A stretch of DNA of 20,303 bases from Trichomonas tenax (GCA_023091735.1 JALKBU010000941.1:1-20303); one strand, 5' to 3'; counted from the stretch's first letter, positions 8,203 to 16,881 are shown. Notes: generated by a model from the letters alone, not told the origin. Numbers and translations: made by a program.

Positions 8203-8688
8203 CGGAGCTCTGTGAAATTTTGAATTTTTTAATAACGTGAGATATTTCACTATACACATCTGCTTCATGCATAGAATAGATTTTTGGCGATTAAATTTAA
8301 CCAATTTTGTTGTCAAGTATATTTTGTTAGAAAATTTTGATAATATTATGAAAAACGTTTTTAAATATTATAGATAGTATTATTTCATCCAAATTTTGAA
8401 AAATATTGTTCTTTATTCACAACCAACAAAAATCAACTTTTTCTCTTTATAATGATGGCTTTTAGCATATTTTACATCAGATTATAATTCTGTCTATATT
8501 ATATATTAATATTTACTAAATAGAAAACTCTAGAATCAAATATTTTCCGCTGCCAGCAAACTTTTTTATTTTCGAGAAATTCCGTTTTTATTATCAACAA
8601 AAAGTCATCATTTCTTTATAAATAAATTGATTATGATTATAGTAAATATATGAATATGATTATATATGTAGTGTAGTATATATAGTTA

Positions 8689-8823
8689 ATGTTTGGAGAT
8701 CTAAATACAAGAGCAATGCGAAGAAAAGTGAGTTTATTTGGAGCGAGGATCAGAAGTTGTTCAGTAAGAGAGAATATCCACAATTTTTTGAATAACCGCG
8801 AAAATGTTAATGTATTCATATAG
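8689..8823 (+). CDS. Small basic ORF, 44 residues, unknown
   Basis: ATG at 8689, TAG at 8821-8823. The peptide is Arg-rich (AMRRKVSLFGARIRSCSVR) in a local patch of higher G+C between AT-rich flanks. No family is recognised. It may be a scrap of a former gene. Confidence 0.2.
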   Translation: MFGDLNTRAMRRKVSLFGARIRSCSVRENIHNFLNNRENVNVFI

Positions 8824-9223
8824 CTAAATCCATTTTCCGCAAAATTTCCAAATTTAGAGAATCCTCACAAATTTGTGCTAACACAAAAATATGACTATAC
8901 GATATAAATACAATAAAATGCAACAACAAATTAATGTACATTCAATTATTTTTCTTAAGCGTCTCACAATATATTCAATAACCTTTTATCAATTTTTATT
9001 TTACAATTTTAACTTTTAAAAAACATAATGATTTCGTTCATAAATATAAATAACATTAATAATTTTCTGATTTCAAACTGTGATAAAACGTGACAACTAA
9101 TTCAATTTAATTTTACAATTTTTATAAATTTTGCTGAAATATTGATCTAATATTTGATTAGTATAAAATGTATTCGACAAAATTAAAATTTGAGTGCTCA
9201 GTGATTATCAGAAAAATTTATTT

Positions 9224-10666
9224 ATGTTGAGTTTGTTGTGCATTAGATCGAATTTGAATCTTTATTACAAAGGCATTTGGACAACCAGTGTTACTGTGTT
9301 CCAGAATGTGTCTAAAGTCCAGAAATCTCAACTCCAAATCGATCTTTCGGAGCCATATTTCATAAATGGACTTAATATTGTAAATGCGAGTGCAATATTC
9401 ACAAATACGTCTTTCATTAGATTCCCTAAATACAAAATGCAGTTCTTTGGCTTGTTAAATCCCATTGATTCTTCATATTTTATGTTTGCTTTGCCTTATG
9501 CTAAAAATATTACATGCAACATGATGATTCATATGCTCAACAAATCAGCCCACATGAAAGGAACCTTTGATCTCAATCATCCATCGAGAATTTATCTCGA
9601 TTTACAGAATCAGCTGCAAAACCTTACGAATCAAGCAACAATTGTTGGACTATCGTTCAATTTGACAAAAAAGATATTCGTAAATTCAACATTTGATCTT
9701 CCTAATTTTATGACGGGATCAGTTTATTTACCAAATCAAGCCATTCCTTTCACAGGAAAGCTCTTCAATGTCCCTATATATGTCAAAGAGGGAATGATCT
9801 TTGGTGTTCTCACAGCTCTTACAATGATTATCAACTATTATGCTTGGTCATCGTTAAGATTCATGTTTGAGACCAATGGATCACTAGAATTACTCTCTGT
9901 TCACACGTACATCCTTCATTTTAGTTTTGATTTTGCTTACGGGTTATTTATTTTTGAATTCTCGATGGCGGTATGGAATTTCATCGGTTTGTACTTATTT
10001 TTGTTTGTTACGATGATTGTTATGTACCTCTGCCTCCAAATGAACCAAATTGGACGAATTTGGAGATCTCAGAACGAAGATGGAATAGATATGGCTACTG
10101 ATGACTTCAAGAGCATTTTCTTCGGCTTCTTCACAGAGATTTCGTTGACGATGTCGAACGCTTCCATTGCTTTTAGCGCAATATTCGACTACCCATATAT
10201 TTCCATCATATACTTATATTCATTCTTTATTCCACAGATAATACACTCTATCTCTGCACCTGCGAGAAAGAAACACGATGAAATTTTTGTAATTCTTATT
10301 TCCTTAGTCAGATTGTTCCCATTGTACTATTTCACGATGTACAAGAACAACCTTTTGGAAATGCACTCTCCAAGACTTGCTTGCATCACTACAATTTACT
10401 TATTGGCGCAAGTTTTAATTATTATACTCCAGAACAGGTTTGGAGGCAACTTCTTCATCCCATATCCATTTAAGCCAAAGATCTTCGATTATCACTCAGG
10501 AAAACACCCTGATGACGCAGAATGCCCGATTTGCATGTCAATGATCACAGAGAAAGATAATTACATGATAACACCATGCAATCACTGCTTTCACGAAGAG
10601 TGCCTCACGAGATGGATGGAGGAAGAGATGATCTGCCCTATTTGCAGAGCTGTTCTTCCACCATAA
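9224..10666 (+). CDS. Multi-pass membrane RING-H2 ubiquitin ligase, Tul1/Dsc1/FLY-like
   Basis: The frame is open from 9194 (GTG), but the first ATG is at 9224, giving 480 residues. The N-terminal ~190 residues look lumenal, with many N-glycosylation sequons (NVS, NAS, NTS, NIT, NKS, NLT, NST) and YKGIW near the start. Then come six or seven hydrophobic segments between ~190 and 410. RFGGNFFIPYPFKP and the following DYH resemble the conserved 'GPRFF-P' link before the RING in Tul1/Dsc1/FLY proteins. A complete C-terminal RING-H2 starts at Cys434: C-x2-C-x14-C-x1-H-x2-H-x2-C-x10-C-x2-C. Relatives ubiquitinate membrane proteins in the Golgi/endosome for degradation. The stop reads TAAA. The architecture is certain; the orthology is likely. 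Confidence 0.85.
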   Translation: MLSLLCIRSNLNLYYKGIWTTSVTVFQNVSKVQKSQLQIDLSEPYFINGLNIVNASAIFTNTSFIRFPKYKMQFFGLLNPIDSSYFMFALPYAKNITCNMMIHMLNKSAHMKGTFDLNHPSRIYLDLQNQLQNLTNQATIVGLSFNLTKKIFVNSTFDLPNFMTGSVYLPNQAIPFTGKLFNVPIYVKEGMIFGVLTALTMIINYYAWSSLRFMFETNGSLELLSVHTYILHFSFDFAYGLFIFEFSMAVWNFIGLYLFLFVTMIVMYLCLQMNQIGRIWRSQNEDGIDMATDDFKSIFFGFFTEISLTMSNASIAFSAIFDYPYISIIYLYSFFIPQIIHSISAPARKKHDEIFVILISLVRLFPLYYFTMYKNNLLEMHSPRLACITTIYLLAQVLIIILQNRFGGNFFIPYPFKPKIFDYHSGKHPDDAECPICMSMITEKDNYMITPCNHCFHEECLTRWMEEEMICPICRAVLPP

Positions 10667-11006
10667 ATTATTTATAGAGATTTTTGTTTGATATGTTTAA
10701 ATATTATTGTTTATATGTTTTCGAATCCATACTCTCTTTCTCGCATATCGTTCTCGCTAAATTTTAATCTTTCCTGCAATTTTATAATATTTGAAGAACA
10801 AGAGCTGTGCAAATACGCTACCTATTGAGTTGATATTATGGTGTGAATAATTTGATTCGATGAAACGAACAATTAAATTTATGTTCAAAATATTATTTGC
10901 TATTAGAGCTTTAAGAGTTTGAGATATAAAAATCTAAGTCAAAATAAATCTTTTCATATCATATCAAACAAAATATTTTAATGCACACAATCTTATATTA
11001 ATGAAA
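10667..11006. other. Convergent 3' intergenic spacer
   Basis: 340 bp between the 3' ends of the RING gene and the minus-strand kinase. It is AT-rich, with no coding frame or structure worth naming, and would hold the 3' UTRs of both genes. Confidence 0.6.
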
Positions 11007-11957
11007 TTACTTTCTGTTGTCCAAGAAGTAAGCTTTGCCTGTTTTAATCTTAAATGGAATGAGTGAAGAGCGGTCTTGTATTTTGTTTCTCATAACTAAC
11101 ATTGGCTTAATGATAACACTATTCTGTGACTGTGTATTCTTGATGCCAACGGACTTCTTTTGGAGTTTTCTCTCGTTATAAGACTGGAAGAAAGGAAAAG
11201 CGAGTAATTCATCAACAGTTGCTCTTTGCTCTGGATCTACAACTAAACAGCGGCTGATAACCTGACAGAAAGCTGGATATGGAATGGCTCCCATAGCGTA
11301 GACACCTGTTTCTACAATCTTTTTAAGAACAGTTCTATCTTGTGCGTAGAATGGATATGTCTGAGTGATCATATAGTAGAATGTTACTCCAATAGCCCAT
11401 ATGTCTGCTTTCATTGGATTATAATCACCTTTGCGGAATAATTCAGGAGCCATGAACAATATTGTTCCTTTATATGTGGATTTCGTTTGCTTGTCCTCGT
11501 AAACTGAAGAGAGACCGAAATCGCACATCTTTATCCTTCCATACTTATCTATTAGAAAGTTGGAAGGCTTGATATCGTTATGCGCAATGTTGTGATCGTG
11601 ACATGCCTTTATTGCCATCAAAATGTCGTGGCAGTATTTGCCTATTTGGTCAATAGGTGCATATGGCGTCTTTTTAAGTAGATGATATAAATCATATGGA
11701 CAATATTCCATCAATAGATAGACGTAATTCTCGAATTTAAATGTGTTGTATAGGCTGATGATATTTGGCTGATCTAATTGTTTCAAGCATTCGACTTCGT
11801 CCTCTTTGAAACGATTTTCTGGTACTTTCTTTAGAGCGAAATGCTGATCATAAACGTTGTGGTAGACCAAGTAGATGACTCCGTAGCCTCCTTCTGCAAT
11901 GACACGCGTGAATTCTATCTCGTGTTTGTCGAAAAATTCGCGTTCTGCTTCATTCAT
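11007..11957 (-). CDS. Protein kinase, non-RD (HND) trichomonad-type, paralogue of the kinase at 16882
   Basis: The open frame reaches back to a TTG at 11963, but the first ATG is at 11957, giving 316 residues. The kinase domain fills residues ~14-260: Gly loop AEGGYGVIY (21-29), ATP-anchoring Lys43 in FALKKV, helix-C Glu about 54, hinge MEYCPYDLYHLL, catalytic HNDIKPSN with Asp128 and Asn133, DFG at 146-148, then MAPE and DIWAIGVTF. All catalytic residues are present, but the Arg before the catalytic Asp is Asn, making it a non-RD kinase whose activation may not need activation-loop phosphorylation. The C-tail carries NSVIIKP and SSLIPFK, shared with its paralogue. It probably phosphorylates Ser/Thr; the substrate is unknown. 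An Inr lies 8 nt upstream. Confidence 0.92.
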   Translation of the reverse strand: MNEAEREFFDKHEIEFTRVIAEGGYGVIYLVYHNVYDQHFALKKVPENRFKEDEVECLKQLDQPNIISLYNTFKFENYVYLLMEYCPYDLYHLLKKTPYAPIDQIGKYCHDILMAIKACHDHNIAHNDIKPSNFLIDKYGRIKMCDFGLSSVYEDKQTKSTYKGTILFMAPELFRKGDYNPMKADIWAIGVTFYYMITQTYPFYAQDRTVLKKIVETGVYAMGAIPYPAFCQVISRCLVVDPEQRATVDELLAFPFFQSYNERKLQKKSVGIKNTQSQNSVIIKPMLVMRNKIQDRSSLIPFKIKTGKAYFLDNRK

Positions 11958-11961
11958 TTTC

Positions 11962-11967
11962 AAATGA
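11962..11967 (-). promoter_or_regulatory. Putative initiator (Inr) of the minus-strand kinase
   Basis: Minus-strand TCATTT (11967 down to 11962) fits TCA-Y-(T/A), with A+1 at 11965 and an 8-nt leader before the ATG at 11957. This also favours that ATG over the TTG at 11963, which would leave only 1 nt of leader. Confidence 0.65.
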
Positions 11968-12543
11968 TTTTTGTAAATCTTAACAAAAGAATTTTACAAT
12001 TTAAGTCATATCTTTAGATTCTTCCGGACATCAAAATGCTATTTATAATTCCAGAAAGTGTAAATTCGATTTTTATTGAAATAATAATGCTCCTTATGAT
12101 AGTGTATTCAAATATAAACAAATTATCTTGAAATATTTCTTTGGACCTTTTTCAATCGAAATAAATTTTTATCGTCATTTTATTAGATTCAATGTGAATA
12201 ACACAATTTATGAAACTTCGGTATTTTGTGAGAGTTCATAGAAAGATTTTCATTCAATTTGCAAATACTTTAATATATTACTCAAAATATGAAATACTAC
12301 TCGTCGCAAATTTAATAATTTAATAATTCAATTAAATTCAATGAGATTAAGAAAATTCATTTGTGAATATGCGACAGTACTAATTTTATCCAAACTGTTT
12401 TGCGTGTCAATGGGTCACCTTGTAAAGTGTCAGGTTGTCAGATTTTGAAAAGGATGACATTCGATGTAAAGTGAAAAATGTCAAAAAATTAATAAGAGGG
12501 AAATATCTATTTTAATTTGATGTGCCGTTAAAAAGGAGATTTC
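11968..12543. other. AT-rich upstream region without recognised genes
   Basis: Sequence upstream of the minus-strand kinase. From about 12405 it contains GTCA-rich words (GTGTCAGG, TTGTCAG, ATGACATT, AATGTCAA) resembling motifs elsewhere in the window. No coding frame was recognised. Confidence 0.5.
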
Positions 12544-12618
12544 GTGCTTTTTTGCTGCTATATGCAACTACACCACACCATGTAGCTGCACGCAGCAGCA
12601 AAAATGGACGAAAAGCAC
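12544..12618. repeat. 75-nt imperfect hairpin I
   Basis: GTGCTTTTTTGCTGC followed by TATATGCAACTAC (12544-12571) pairs with GTAGCTGC and GCAGCAGCAAAAA up to GAAAAGCAC (12582-12618). The stems are G+C-rich against an AT-rich background, with one asymmetric bulge (ATGGACG on the 3' side) and a loop containing ACCACACC. It could be a structured RNA, a transposon relic or a DNA cruciform. Confidence 0.65.
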
Positions 12619-12668
12619 TTATGAAAAAAAAAGTATTGCATTGAAATAATTATCGACGCAAGCCGATG

Positions 12669-12741
12669 TTTTTACTTTTTTAGCTGGTGAAACCTTAGGA
12701 CCACACAGATTCCAGACATCCACCAGCTAAAAGAAGCAAAA
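12669..12741. repeat. 73-nt imperfect hairpin II
   Basis: The 12-bp arms TTTTAGCTGGTG (12678-12689) and CACCAGCTAAAA (12721-12732) are perfect complements, and pairing extends outward imperfectly to 12669 and 12741. The loop contains ACCACAC, the same word as in hairpin I, 50 nt upstream. A further small stem GAAGC/GCTTC lies at 12733-12749. Confidence 0.65.
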
Positions 12742-12830
12742 AAGGCTTCATACTCGATTATAATCATAAGGAGCAATTAAATTTTTTATACGCAAAGTCG
12801 GCGAAACTCGGTTTTTTTAACTCATTGGAT

Positions 12831-12848
12831 TAACTTCTTGCGAAGTTA
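12831..12848. repeat. Perfect 7-bp hairpin
   Basis: TAACTTC, loop TTGC, GAAGTTA. It lies just downstream of a seven-T run (12812-12818) and the third, degenerate copy of the TATACGCAAAGT repeat (about 12788). It was noted with the two larger hairpins as one structured stretch. Confidence 0.6.
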
Positions 12849-13799
12849 TTGAACCATAATGTACAAAATCCTGTTGTGCATGATATATTAAAGAATTAGC
12901 TAACAAAGTATATATTTCATTAAAATAATAGATATATCTTGCATCAAAAACATTGATTTGCCATGATGTGCTTTACTCATTATAATATATTATATTCCCA
13001 TTGTATAGCATTTTATAACGTAAAATATGTTGTTGTCGATGATAAATAGGTAAATCTAATCACAAATATGCTTTTTTGGAAAAAAAAGTATTCCAAGTGT
13101 TCACACATAAGCTCTGTGTGTTATTCTTCTCAATTTAATAAACTTTTCAAATTAAGCAGCGCAAAAAAGAATCAATATTATTTTTGGGAGAATAACACAC
13201 TTTATACAATGTCATTAATTGCAGCGATTTCACTCAGAAAAATCTAGCCAGCCGATTTTAACTATATTCAAGGAGTAGTAAAGGCATCTCATGCTTATCA
13301 TCATATACAAAATATGAGAGAAAGTTACTGTAAATTGAAGGATATCAAAATATCAATTCATCATTCTTTACACGTTCACTTTGTAGTTCGACTATACTTT
13401 GACTCTAACAGTATCCGGTGAAGCGAATTCTTACTTGATAGAAAGACAAGTTGAAGGCCTTAAGGGCTCAATAAGCAATAGGAGGTAGTTTATCGTGGCA
13501 CCTCGCGCAATCTTCCATTAATTTTTTTATTTAAGCCTATCAAATTATGCAATTGTATTAGAAAGATAAGAAGCATAATATTACTTTATTTTCATAAATT
13601 ACAAGAAAGAGGATTCAATATCATAATTTTTCGATAATACCAAAGAGTTTAACAAACATTGAGCTTGAAAAACATAATATACTTATTATCATTTAGATCT
13701 GTCGATTTAAAAACGCGAAAATTCATTTATAAAGCTCTAAAAACGAGATTTTTAATTCTAGACTAATTTTTTCTTTTTATGGCCATTTAAATGTGGAGT
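12849..13799. other. Non-coding, repeat-rich accessory DNA
   Basis: No frame longer than scraps. It contains the inverted repeat at 13116-13200. A segment at about 13250-13520 has locally higher G+C and could be a much-decayed gene, but I found no readable protein on either strand. Confidence 0.45.
13116..13200. repeat. 12-bp perfect inverted repeat
   Basis: GTGTGTTATTCT (13116-13127) and AGAATAACACAC (13189-13200) are exact complements, separated by 61 nt. They may be termini of a tiny element or a transcript stem. No target-site duplication was identified. Confidence 0.7.
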
Positions 13800-13868
13800 A
13801 AGCATGCAGCTGTTATACGCAAAGTACATTATTTTTTTACTCAACACGCAAATTCCCCGCGCTTTGCA
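13800..13868. repeat. ~70-bp direct repeat, copy A
   Basis: It begins AAGCATGC, contains GTTATACGCAAAGTAC, a seven-T run and CTCAACAC, and ends near CTTTGCA. It matches copy B at 14415-14484, about 615 bp away, with scattered substitutions and small indels. A shorter third relative (TATACGCAAAGT, then TTTTTTTAACTCA) lies at about 12788-12824. Confidence 0.75.
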
Positions 13869-14240
13869 GAAAGCTCGGTTTAATTATGCGGCACTTACGC
13901 ATTTTCCAATGGCGTATTTTTTTGGACATACGCAAAACCGTTACGCACTTGCGATTCGTAAATAAAAATAATTTTTTTATTATAGTCAGACAAAGTTAAA
14001 ATGGAATTTTCATTAAACGGTAAATATACTTCATAATAGCTCTTGCCATAGAATCAGTCATAAAATATATTACTTTCCTATCAATAATCCATAGTGCGTG
14101 TTCAATTTTAGAACTCACTGAATTTTTTGTATGGTGCGTATAATTGATAGTACGTACAGGCAAAATAAGTTCTGAAAATCCACCAGACCTGTTCAATTTA
14201 TATATAGCCTACGAAGTGTGCGTACTCAGAATTATACGCA
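13817..14240. repeat. Cluster of ACGCA/TGCGT words
   Basis: Nine ACGCA or TGCGT pentamers within 424 bp: 13817, 13846, 13897, 13930, 13943 (ACGCA), 14095, 14135, 14219 (TGCGT) and 14236 (ACGCA), plus a tenth at 14640. Several form short stems, such as TGCGTA/TACGCA at 14219-14240. The pentamer should be rare in DNA this AT-rich. Confidence 0.7.
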
Positions 14241-14414
14241 TTTCATAATTTTGTGCATGTTCAAATATTTGCTGCAAAATAGCTATATTGATTGTGCAGC
14301 ATCTAAAATATGTCAAAGCATTCAAATAAAAATGTGACATTCAATTCTGTTTTGGTGGATAGTTTTACAGGGGCTGGTTTGGAAGGGGTTTCCTCCCTCT
14401 CAATAGAACCGAGA

Positions 14415-14484
14415 AAGCATGCCGCAGTTATACTCAAAGTACGTTATTTTTTTCTCAATACACAAACTTTCCTCGCGTGCTGCA
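14415..14484. repeat. ~70-bp direct repeat, copy B
   Basis: The partner of 13800-13868: AAGCATGC, GTTATACTCAAAGTACGT, seven T, CTCAATAC, ending near TGCTGCA. The spacing of about 615 bp suggests two long terminal ends of a short decayed element or a tandemly repeated unit. A 93-codon frame over this copy is considered fortuitous. Confidence 0.75.
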
Positions 14485-15454
14485 TACTTAATGCGCAGTT
14501 TTTGAACTTCAGGAAAATCCGTCAATTTAAAGTAACTTTCTTTCTATCTTTCAATGAACACTCTACAACACTCGTAGTGTCTACCCTATGAGCAGGGGAC
14601 AAATCGGCTGGGCGGAAGGAGTGCAAGCACATTTTTTCGTGCGTCTAATCGTTAGTATCGCCTTCGCTGTAAATTCGCCTTATCATTATCGATTTTTGTA
14701 AAATTATCAATATTAACGCATGCGTATGATATGGATGAAACATGTATCAAAAATTATGTTATACAACCCGCTTATAATCGTACTAAAGACACTTTGATTT
14801 TTCTTGATAAATTCAATAATTGATTATATCCTAATTTTTAGTGCTCTTTTACTATTGCATATACTGTAGATGATAGATATACCATCAATTTTATTTGATA
14901 AAATTAATTTTTACTAAAAATTTTCCAAGGTTGACCCAAATGGGCTCATCATTCAACAATACGCTATGCAGATCGATGCATATTGTATAGCCCATTCTAG
15001 CACAAAGAACTAAATTTCGATGATTATTTTGGTTAATCAATCTGTATTTCGATGCCTGCCCTATGTATTTGGGTTATATTTATGTTCGGTATTTTAAATA
15101 TACTTATATTATTACTCTAAAATACTTTATTGAGTTACTTTGGATCGCAAAAATGTACATTTTATCATATTTGATCAAAAAGGAGGTTGGGAACCCCAGA
15201 CATACATGAAATACATGTTATACCAAAAGTAATGAAGGTTGATTCGTTAGCAAAATTTTAGCGAATATTTCAAAGTTGCCTCAACAAGTTAGCACCAAGT
15301 ATTTCTCATTGGCAGAGCGATATAGCCAAGAAAACTCACTTAGGTGATATGCATTGCACTTTATGATTTGTTTGGCCATGATTTTATTTTCATCAACCTC
15401 ATAATTTGATGATGGAAACATCATATGCATGGTGAAAATATTGTGAACTCAAGA
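14485..15454. other. Non-coding accessory DNA
   Basis: AT-rich, with one clear hairpin (14939-14996) and no convincing gene. A stretch at about 15180-15360 has more balanced composition and may be a decayed gene, but no frame is readable. Confidence 0.45.
14939..14996. repeat. 58-nt nested hairpin
   Basis: The outer stem AATGGGCT (14939-14946) pairs with AGCCCATT (14989-14996). The inner segments ACAATA/TATTGT and ATGCA/TGCAT also pair around a GATCGA loop, giving an interrupted but consistent stem. Confidence 0.65.
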
Positions 15455-15796
15455 TTATGGAAAATATGCAAACATATAGAAAGCGCACGCGGTGTAGATG
15501 CTATTTATAATGTCTTTCAACTCTGAAAAATATCTCTTAACGATTGCCCCGCCTATAAACGGCATGATCACGTTTTGGCCTAAAATATCTCTGTTTCCGC
15601 CTATAAACGGTGTTATAGTTGTCCAGCCCGTTTTAAGTTTGTAAAATGGTATTGTTTTTGTAAATTTGGACGGAAAGAATATCAGCAATATGTTGGTTAT
15701 GGCATGAATTGCTCTAGAGAGTTTAAAATCGTCGGAAAAGCTTGATTTTTCGAGATCGTAAAATTTAATCTTTAGTGTTTTGACAACTAATTGCAT
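15455..15796 (-). CDS. Uncharacterised 113-residue ORF
   Basis: ATG at 15796, stop at 15455-15457. It has a basic, mixed N-terminus, a hydrophobic patch (AITNILLIFFP, ~32-42), then a Gly/Pro segment with PFIGG twice, 16 residues apart, and a mildly hydrophobic C-terminus. No family is recognised. The reading looks more protein-like than chance AT-rich frames, and the PFIGG repeat reflects a 14-bp DNA repeat. No Inr precedes it. It lies between decayed mobile DNA, so it may be an element ORF or a fragment of one. Confidence 0.35.
   Translation of the reverse strand: MQLVVKTLKIKFYDLEKSSFSDDFKLSRAIHAITNILLIFFPSKFTKTIPFYKLKTGWTTITPFIGGNRDILGQNVIMPFIGGAIVKRYFSELKDIINSIYTACAFYMFAYFP
15549..15610. 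repeat. Two copies of a 14-bp direct repeat
   Basis: CCGCCTATAAACGG occurs at 15549-15562 and 15597-15610, exactly 48 bp apart, a multiple of three that keeps the overlying minus-strand frame in register. Confidence 0.85.
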
Positions 15797-16004
15797 CGAA
15801 ATATATTGCCTGAATCATTCGTGTTTTCGCCCCCAAATTCTCTTGAAATGCCAAGTAAAAGATATTTTTTGAAAAAAAAAAATGTTTTAGAAATAAAAAG
15901 CAGTAAAATAAGGTTTTATTCTCATAGTATATTAGTAATTCTTAACTTTTACAAAAAAAAATAATAATTTCAAAATTTGCTGATATCTGGGATAAAACAC
16001 ACTA

Positions 16005-16383
16005 TTATGATCTATATACCATACTGTTAATTTGTATATCTGGATATGGACTTAAAACATGACCATCTCTGTGCCGCAAGTTCCAAACAATCGATGATTC
16101 TTGTAAATTGATATCAGGTGTTATAATGAAGGGTTGATTGTTGAATGATACTCGTCGTTGATAAGACTCTAATGTGGCAATGAATTCAGGGCTCGTTAGA
16201 ATTTTTGAATATATTCTTGAATTATTTCCAGTAGAAATGTTTCTTCTGGGTATAAAACAGGCGTTTTTGTAAACTGAGGAAAAGTCTCGCGTAATTGGCG
16301 CTGTTGAGGTGTTTCTGATACTCAAAAATTTCACGCATCCAAAAAATGTCCTTTGGGCTCCCAAAGTGAATAAAATCAGAGAA
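16005..16383 (-). pseudogene. Frameshifted second copy of the transposase-like family at 1102-2330
   Basis: Two minus-strand frames each match part of the ORF at 1102-2330. The upstream frame (within 16383-16222) has FEYQKHLNSANYARLF, aligning with FIDARTKINPTICSKAF. The downstream frame (to the stop at 16005) has LTSPEFI, then PDI and SIVWN, aligning with LTTPEFI, PDI and YVWN. The switch lies at about 16250-16300. The downstream frame has no ATG start before its last residues, only a TTG. An ATG at 16434 precedes the upstream frame, but its first codons come from a TTTGACATTT repeat. Unlike the first copy it has no mariner-type insertion. Function is as tentative as for copy one. Confidence 0.55.
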
Positions 16384-16873
16384 TTTTTTTTTGTGAAATG
16401 TCAAACATTTCTTGTCAAATGTCAAAATTATCATATTATTTTTTATATTTTTTTCCTTTTTAAGATCTTCATCCTAGTGTGCTTCTCAATTTCTAGCACG
16501 GAGATGTAAACTTATTAAAATTGTGAACCCACTCTGCTTCAAATTGAGGCACTTTGCTTCTATTCAACCCCTGTATGAAAATTGAACAGCTCTTTGAAAA
16601 TTATCCCTCTGAATTTTTAGCATTATATTACTCATTTATATGTAACACAATTTTTAAGTCTAACATTTGTTAATTTTCTAAAGCTATCAACACTCATTAC
16701 AAAAAGCATTTGCTTTAAAAAACACCAAAACATGAAATAACGGGAATGTTTGAATAATCTATTTAAATTTTTGTTACGCGTGCTCTGAAATCTAAATCTT
16801 TCGCAATTAGTATCTTATATAGCCTCCATACATCAAAAATATTATGTTTTTGCGATTCAATGGTCAAAAAAAT
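16384..16873. other. AT-rich region upstream of the kinase
   Basis: Non-coding. It contains TTTGACATTT-type repeats at about 16395-16430 (read on the minus strand), close to the 5' end of the decayed transposase-like copy. No other gene was seen. Confidence 0.5.
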
Positions 16874-16879
16874 TCATTA
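16874..16879 (+). promoter_or_regulatory. Putative initiator (Inr) of the plus-strand kinase
   Basis: TCATTA is a perfect TCA-Y-(T/A) match with A+1 at 16876, giving a 6-nt leader before the ATG at 16882. Confidence 0.7.
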
Positions 16880-16881
16880 TC

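Larger units (their letters stand above)
7727..9223. other. Long AT-rich intergenic region with two possible gene scraps
   Basis: About 1.5 kb, mostly A/T. Two patches (about 7990-8210 and 8690-8820) have noticeably higher G+C and short ATG-initiated frames, listed separately. No RNA gene or repeat of note was seen elsewhere. The segment before 9224 should carry the promoter of the RING gene, but no clear TCA-Y-W Inr is next to its ATG. Confidence 0.5.

Noticed and set aside
13996..14196. 66-codon minus-strand ORF
   Set aside because: It begins with TTG, has no ATG upstream, and overlaps the ACGCA/TGCGT repeat cluster.
14310..14591. 93-codon plus-strand ORF
   Set aside because: It runs through copy B of the 70-bp direct repeat and low-complexity DNA; no protein family features.
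16321..16370. Possible degenerate mariner-type terminus (CTTTGGGCTCCCAAAG palindrome beside CATTTTTTGG on the minus strand)
   Set aside because: It resembles the 1675-2268 termini only loosely, lacks a partner and TA flanks, and overlaps the decayed transposase-like frame.
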